From the NCBI GenBank assembly GCA_031284645.1, contig JAITXS010000014.1, positions 1 through 19,379 on the forward strand: a stretch of DNA of 19,379 bases, read 5' to 3'. The notes below the pieces were generated by a model. It did no database searches, was not told where the DNA came from, and was given only the letters and a program-made list of their open reading frames with translations. Source of the DNA: Spirochaetaceae bacterium (GTDB lineage Bacteria; Spirochaetota; Spirochaetia; Treponematales; Breznakiellaceae). The position numbers and the translations under genes were made by a program. Of this stretch, positions 15,215 to 19,379 are shown piece by piece (the first letter of the stretch is position 1; each line of letters opens with the position of its first letter).

Positions 15215-16246
15215 ATGATGGAACTAAAACGTACAAGATTTGGAACACTTGCAGGTGGGGAAAACGTAGACCTTTTTACTTTAAAAGCCGGTAATATTCA
15301 GTTGAGTATTTCAGAGTTAGGGGCAGCATGGACGGAGCTTTTAGTACCCGATTCAAGAGGGGCCTGTGATGATGTAATTTTGGGCTTTTCAACGCTTTCT
15401 CCTTACACAAACAATGTTCCGTTTTTCGGCGCGACAATGGGGCGTTATGCAAACCGGATATCGGGGGCCTCTTTTCCGCTGAATGACAAGCAGTATACAC
15501 TGTATGCCAACAATGGGGCAAACACTTTACACGGCGGACGGCGCGGTTTTGATAAAAAGCTCTGGCATGGCGAAGAATATAAAAAAGACGGTAATATTTT
15601 TGTACACTTTGAACTTGTCAGTCCCGACGGAGAAGAAGGTTTCCCGGGGCATCTGCACGCAGAAGTTAACTACGGCTTAAGTCAATCAGGAGAAGTGATT
15701 GCCGAATACAATGCAAAAGTTGATAAAAACTGCCCTGTTAATTTGACCAATCATGCTTATTTCAATTTATCCGGCGAAGGCTCGGGATCAATTCTACAGC
15801 ATGAAGTTAAACTTTTTTCATCATCGTATTTGGAAGTCGATAATAATCGTATACCAACAGGCCGTCTTTTACCGGTAAAAGAAACGCCGTTTGATTTTAC
15901 CGAACGTAAAGTTATTGGCCGTGATTTGGCGGCAGTCGGCGGGGCTTATGATTATTGCTGGAAGGTGGACGGGCAAAGCGGCTCTCTGCGTCCGGCGGCA
16001 GAGGTTTTTGATCCTGCTTCGGGCAGAACAATGTCTGTTTTTACCACACAACCCGGCGTACAGTTTTATACCGGAAATTCTCTTGATAATACTGCGGGTA
16101 AACTTGGTTCGGTTTACAAGAAACATTCAGGCTTTTGTCTTGAAACGCAGCATTTCCCCGATTCGCCGAACAGAAAAGAATTTCCGTCCGCCATCTTTGG
16201 GCCGGAAAGGGAGTACCACGAAAAAACAATTTTTGTCTTTAGCTAA
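15215..16246 (+). CDS. galM: aldose 1-epimerase (mutarotase)
   Basis: The product is 343 residues and interconverts alpha and beta anomers of hexoses such as galactose and glucose in the cytoplasm. Conserved residues are His106 in NTLHGGRRGFDKKLW, the catalytic His180 in NLTNHAYFNLSG, and the catalytic base Glu310 in CLETQHFPDSPN. The frame is open from 15185, but the ribosome site GGAGG (15204-15208) points to the ATG triplet cluster at 15212, 15215 and 15218; 15215 (spacing 6) is taken, and 15218 (spacing 9) is equally possible. It follows the transglutaminase gene by about 98 nt with no terminator in between, so read-through is possible, though the functions seem unrelated. No signal peptide is present. 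Confidence 0.95.
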   Translation: MMELKRTRFGTLAGGENVDLFTLKAGNIQLSISELGAAWTELLVPDSRGACDDVILGFSTLSPYTNNVPFFGATMGRYANRISGASFPLNDKQYTLYANNGANTLHGGRRGFDKKLWHGEEYKKDGNIFVHFELVSPDGEEGFPGHLHAEVNYGLSQSGEVIAEYNAKVDKNCPVNLTNHAYFNLSGEGSGSILQHEVKLFSSSYLEVDNNRIPTGRLLPVKETPFDFTERKVIGRDLAAVGGAYDYCWKVDGQSGSLRPAAEVFDPASGRTMSVFTTQPGVQFYTGNSLDNTAGKLGSVYKKHSGFCLETQHFPDSPNRKEFPSAIFGPEREYHEKTIFVFS

Positions 16247-16314
16247 ACTTGTTGGGTAAACATTTTCGCTTTATGTGATTTTTTCTATTGATTCTATAGC
16301 TTTGTTTTTGCCTC

Positions 16315-16902
16315 TCATTGGGCGACAAATTCAGCGCCGCGTTGTTCTTTAACCGTAAGGGACAGGAGTCCAAGATACAGATAGGGATAGTCATCTTCCG
16401 TGTACGATTTTAAAACTCCCACGGCTTCGACCCAGCTGTCAAGTTCAGGGTACTCAAGGGGGTTTCCATCCTCTCTATCCCATGACACTTCAAATCCGGC
16501 GCTTCCGTCATTTCCGCAGCAACCCGGGCCGTAACGCAAGACAAAACAATACGGACTGTCGCTTCCAGGATACGCTTCCCGTTTAAAAAGCCCCTCAAGC
16601 TTGATTGTCTTGCCCATATAATCACCGGGATTAAGGTATATGTCGTTTGTTCGGGCAATAAACATTTTCTCTTTTATTTCTACAATTTTATTGCCGCTTT
16701 CTGTTTTTGGCCCCCCTGCCGCAACAAGAACCAAATTCTTGTCATCCTGATCGGAAAAAGCAGCCTGCCTGCCCGGGAGATCCCCGGCATTGTCTTGTGG
16801 AAGGTTTACCGATCTTGTGCCTGCCTGATTTCGGGAAACGGCGCCGGGCATTTTATCACAGGAGATTAAAAAAACAAAAAGGCAAAAAAGCGTTAAAAGC
16901 AC
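16315..16902 (-). CDS. lipoprotein with a DUF1980-like domain, last gene of the znu operon
   Basis: From the GTG at 16902 the product is 195 residues. It starts with a hydrophobic run ending in a lipobox (FLISC, Cys15), then a polar linker. The C-terminal domain (80-180) reads FIARTNDIYLNPGDYMGKTIKLEGLF, then YGPGCCGNDGSAGFEV, then DSWVEAVGVLKSY. From memory this matches the C-terminal half of the YcgQ/DUF1980 (TIGR03943) proteins, OB-like domains linked by comparative genomics to zinc. The Cys pair at 128-129 is a candidate metal site. With the GTG start the signal peptide has no basic residues, which is unusual. A better start, ATG 16935-16937, overlaps the znuB stop but is one base out of frame. 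The gene is therefore either frameshifted, phase-variable, wrongly sequenced, or uses the poor GTG start. It is the 3'-most gene of the operon. Confidence 0.75.
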   Translation of the reverse strand: MLLTLFCLFVFLISCDKMPGAVSRNQAGTRSVNLPQDNAGDLPGRQAAFSDQDDKNLVLVAAGGPKTESGNKIVEIKEKMFIARTNDIYLNPGDYMGKTIKLEGLFKREAYPGSDSPYCFVLRYGPGCCGNDGSAGFEVSWDREDGNPLEYPELDSWVEAVGVLKSYTEDDYPYLYLGLLSLTVKEQRGAEFVAQ

Positions 16903-16937
16903 TTTCCCCCAAGGGGAAAATAAAAAGTTTTTTTCAT
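16903..16937 (-). other. out-of-frame natural start of the lipoprotein, homopolymer-rich
   Basis: On the minus strand ATG (16937-16935) overlaps the znuB TGA (16936-16934) as ATGA. It is followed by A7 (16934-16928), T5, T4, C4 and G5. Read as given it encodes 14 residues and stops. One extra base in the A7 or the G5 run would join it to the lipoprotein frame and give a charged, normal lipoprotein signal (MKK start). Confidence 0.65.
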
Positions 16938-17761
16938 CTTATAACATTTTTTTTAAAATGAGCTATAAGCCTGAATAAGATAAAGCTGATGATATTCATA
17001 ACAACCACGCTTGCCCCGGTAGGCGTTGCATACACATAGGATATAACAATCCCTATAAAAAAACAAATTACCGAAACAACAGCCGAACATATTGTTACAC
17101 TTCTAAATGTTTTACAAAGCCGCATAGAAGTAAGCGCGGGAAAAATAATCAGGCTTGATATAAGCATGGCACCCATCATCCGCATACCTAATACAATAGT
17201 AACAGCAGTTAAGAGCGCTATAACCATATTATACACACCCGCTTTAGTCCCGCTTGCCCTGGCGAATGTTTCGTCAAAACTTACCGCAAGTATTTTATTG
17301 TAAAAAAATACAAAAAGCAGCAGGACAAGGGCTGATAAAATTATGCTTAATACAACATCACTTTTACTCATTGCAAGAATACTGCCAAACAGATAATTAC
17401 ACACATCAGTATTCATTCCTGTTGTAACTGATATTATAATTACCCCGATCGCCAGCGCGCCCGTGGAGAGCATCGCGATTGCGGCATCTCCTTTAATTTT
17501 GCTGTTTTCACTTAATCTAAGCAGCAAAAATGCTGCGGCAACCACGACCGGAATGGCAATCACCAGGGGAGCGACATTCATTGCCGCTGCACAGGCCAGC
17601 GCACCAAAGCCGACATGGGAAAGCCCGTCTCCTATCATAGAATAGCGTTTTAAAACAAGGCTTACACCTAACAGGCTGGCGCATAACGATACCAAAAGGC
17701 CCACAATAATGGCGCGGATAAGAAAAGTATACGAAAACATTTCAATCAGGGTGTCTATCAT
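16934..17761 (-). CDS. znuB: zinc/manganese ABC transporter permease
   Basis: The product is 275 residues with about eight hydrophobic helices, typical of the ABC-3 family of metal-uptake permeases (ZnuB, MntB, TroC). Recognisable points are VSLVLKRYSMIGDGLSHVGFGALA near the N-terminus (residues 33-56), the GDAAIAM loop, and the MRMMGAMLISSLIIFPALTSM segment that couples to the ATPase. The start ATG (17759-17761) shares a base with the znuC stop (TAATG), and its own stop overlaps the next ATG (ATGA), so the genes are translationally coupled. Zinc is preferred over manganese because of the neighbouring DUF1980-like lipoprotein, but the permease itself does not decide this. Confidence 0.93.
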   Translation of the reverse strand: MIDTLIEMFSYTFLIRAIIVGLLVSLCASLLGVSLVLKRYSMIGDGLSHVGFGALACAAAMNVAPLVIAIPVVVAAAFLLLRLSENSKIKGDAAIAMLSTGALAIGVIIISVTTGMNTDVCNYLFGSILAMSKSDVVLSIILSALVLLLFVFFYNKILAVSFDETFARASGTKAGVYNMVIALLTAVTIVLGMRMMGAMLISSLIIFPALTSMRLCKTFRSVTICSAVVSVICFFIGIVISYVYATPTGASVVVMNIISFILFRLIAHFKKNVIR

Positions 17762-18483
17762 TATTTAGTATCCGTTTCTCCAAGGAAACGCCTCCCCTCT
17801 TCCAGTTTTCGATATTCAGTCGTTGTGCCAAAAAAGAAGCCTGTTTTTTGGAGGTGTAATATTTTTTTTGCCGACTCAACAGCCCTGCGCATATCATGTG
17901 AAACCATGATAACAGCCATTCCCCCTGCGCTATTTACTGTTCTAAGATGACTATACAGGTCTTCGGCTACCAGGGGATCAAGTCCCGCCGCAGGCTCATC
18001 AAGGAGAATTGCTTTTGGATTTGAGCAGAGTGCACGCGCCAAAAGTACCCGCTGTTGCTGCCCGCCGGAAAGTTCCCGGTAACAGGTATTACGTATATCA
18101 AATGCGCCAAGTTGATGTAAACTTGCCTCAGCCGCCTCTTTGTCTTTACGGGAATAAAAAGGCCTTACCCCCAGCAACGCAAGCCGCCCGCTTAAAACGA
18201 CCTCAAACACACCGGCCGGAAAATCTTTTTGAACATTGGTCTGCTGGGGTACATACGCGATCTCATAGGGTTTTAATCCTGATTTTATGATTTTTCCCTG
18301 CACGGGTTTTATCAAACCCAACAACCCCTTGATTAATGTCGTTTTGCCGCTGCCGTTTTCACCGGAAATGCAGAGATAATCTCCCCGCCGTATGGAAAAA
18401 CTCAAGTTTTCCAGCACGACATGACCATCATAAGCAAAAGCCGCGTTTTGAACCTCAAATATGTTCTCTGAATTATCCGCCAT
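17761..18483 (-). CDS. znuC: zinc/manganese ABC transporter ATP-binding protein
   Basis: The product is 240 residues and powers the transporter from the cytoplasmic side. All ABC motifs are intact: Walker A GENGSGKT (41-48), Q-loop VPQQ (78-81), signature LSGGQ (138-142), Walker B AILLDEP (158-164) and the switch His196 in MVSHD. GGAG lies 7 nt before the ATG. It begins 23 nt after the substrate-binding protein gene and overlaps the permease gene by 1 nt. Length is normal for ZnuC/MntA ATPases. Confidence 0.95.
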   Translation of the reverse strand: MADNSENIFEVQNAAFAYDGHVVLENLSFSIRRGDYLCISGENGSGKTTLIKGLLGLIKPVQGKIIKSGLKPYEIAYVPQQTNVQKDFPAGVFEVVLSGRLALLGVRPFYSRKDKEAAEASLHQLGAFDIRNTCYRELSGGQQQRVLLARALCSNPKAILLDEPAAGLDPLVAEDLYSHLRTVNSAGGMAVIMVSHDMRRAVESAKKILHLQKTGFFFGTTTEYRKLEEGRRFLGETDTK

Positions 18484-18506
18484 TTATAAACTCCGCCAAA
18501 GCCCTC

Positions 18507-19379
18507 TTACCACAAAGCCTCTTTGAGTGATTCGACATTCCCGGTCATCAGACTGTAATAACTTTCCCCGTTCTCGAAATCTTTTTTGGAAATATTATGA
18601 GAGGCATGAAGCAATAATTTTTTTGCTCCGGTTTCTTCGCTGATCATATCGGCCATCCGCTCATTGGAAAGCTCAATAAAAAAAATAACCGGAATATGCT
18701 CGGCCTTTATCTTGTTAATAAGGAAGGCCACGGTTTCTGCGCTTGGCTCGGTCTCGGTAGAGCAGCCCGGGAAAGCTGCATAATATGAAAGATTATAACT
18801 ATCCACGAAATAACGGAAAGGGAAGCGATCGCCGAATACGATTGTTTTTCTTTGCCCCTTGTCAACAACTGATTGAAATGCTTGATCCAGATCATCAAGC
18901 TTGGCAAGATATCTTCGGGTATTCTCTTTATAGAAATCCGCATTTTTCCTATCCAACTCACAGAGCACAGCGGAGATTTTTTGCACGATGGATTTTGCAT
19001 TTTGCACTGAAGTCCAAACGTGTTCGTCGTATTCCTTATCTTCACCGGAAAGATCATTTCCGACGGAGATCAAGAGTTCTTCCCCGCTCTCATCGTCCTC
19101 CGGCTGCATACCTTCGACAATTTCTTCCTCAACAGGATTCACGCAATCCATAAGGCTGATAATCTTTATGCCGCCAGTGTCCATCGAGGCTAAAATCCAG
19201 CGTATCCATTCGTCAGACTCGCCGCCGGTATAAATAAAAACATCGCTGTTTTGTATGGTTATAATATCCCGGGGTGTCGGCTGAAAAGAATGGGTTTCAA
19301 TTGCAGGCGGCAAAAGCATAGTAAGATTAACCTTATCCCCGGCAATTTCCCGCGTAAAATCATAAGGAGGAAAAATTGT
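18507..19379 (-). CDS. znuA: zinc-type ABC transporter substrate-binding protein, N-terminus missing
   Basis: The frame runs off the right edge; 290 residues are visible and the signal peptide and first strand are lost. It begins TIFPPYDFTREIAGDKV, the usual cluster-9 start. An internal ATG at 19317-19319 is not the real start. Metal ligand candidates in the visible fragment are His30 (PPAIETHSFQPTP) and His120 (YDEHVWTS); near 180 the segment is VFGDRFPFRYF where classic ZnuA has a His (HDAFGYF), so Asp184 may serve; His258 or His261 lie near the end. This Asp form occurs, as I recall, in a Firmicute/spirochaete subfamily. The loop at 84-117, often His-rich in ZnuA, is rich in Asp and Glu and has no His. 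It delivers metal to ZnuBC. It is the first visible gene of the operon. Confidence 0.93.
   Translation of the reverse strand, partial: TIFPPYDFTREIAGDKVNLTMLLPPAIETHSFQPTPRDIITIQNSDVFIYTGGESDEWIRWILASMDTGGIKIISLMDCVNPVEEEIVEGMQPEDDESGEELLISVGNDLSGEDKEYDEHVWTSVQNAKSIVQKISAVLCELDRKNADFYKENTRRYLAKLDDLDQAFQSVVDKGQRKTIVFGDRFPFRYFVDSYNLSYYAAFPGCSTETEPSAETVAFLINKIKAEHIPVIFFIELSNERMADMISEETGAKKLLLHASHNISKKDFENGESYYSLMTGNVESLKEALW

Noticed and set aside
16247..16314. Terminator between galM and the lipoprotein gene
   Set aside because: T-rich stretches occur but I find no stem longer than about 5 bp on either strand.

Overview
The window looks like a chromosomal segment of a spirochaete of the Treponema lineage. 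This rests on protein style, moderate GC, secreted proteins of unknown function and sigma-28-like promoters; it is an inference, not a database result. It holds 14 protein genes that I accept. Two run off the window ends: a C-terminal fragment at 1-225 and a znuA-like gene at 18507-19379. I found no rRNA, tRNA, CRISPR array or complete insertion sequence.

Layout. 1-225 is the tail of an unrecognised gene. 226-425 is an array of three imperfect GGGTAT-rich hairpins with a G-quadruplex motif at its left edge. 479-1189 is a secreted protein of unknown function. gltX (1255-2739, minus) is ordinary housekeeping. 3057-4121 is an exported protein with a beta-rich N-terminal domain and a possible outer-membrane C-terminal half. 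4381-4935 is a small helical protein that may be a FlgN-type flagellar chaperone. These three plus-strand genes each have an upstream box of the form TAAA-N16-(G/T)CCGATA(A/T), the shape of a sigma-28/sigma-D promoter. In two of them the box ends 7-8 nt before the ATG, so their mRNAs would be leaderless.

5025-7684 is a divergent carbohydrate pair: a KDPG/KHG aldolase fused to a VOC domain (minus) and a GH63/MGH1-like (alpha/alpha)6-barrel protein (plus). The 254-bp space between them holds two opposed sigma-70 promoters. One overlaps a 35-bp perfect palindrome and the other overlaps a tandem 18-bp repeat. Ornithine carbamoyltransferase (7788-8726, minus) follows.

8884-15116 is an overlapping three-gene operon: a MoxR AAA+ ATPase, a DUF58 protein, and a 1325-residue membrane protein that joins a TgpA-like transglutaminase to a long TPR region. 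galM (15215-16246) lies just downstream.

16315-19379 (minus) is a znuA-znuC-znuB metal-uptake operon with overlapping stop and start codons. It ends in a lipoprotein whose domain resembles the C-terminal part of the DUF1980/YcgQ family and carries a Cys-Cys pair. The natural ATG of the lipoprotein overlaps the znuB stop as ATGA but is out of frame by one base, next to homopolymer runs.

The items I would check first are the sigma-28-like/leaderless group, the frameshifted start of the znu-linked lipoprotein, the palindromic operator between the sugar genes, the Trp in place of the expected catalytic Asp in the glycosidase-like protein, and the hairpin array at 226-425.
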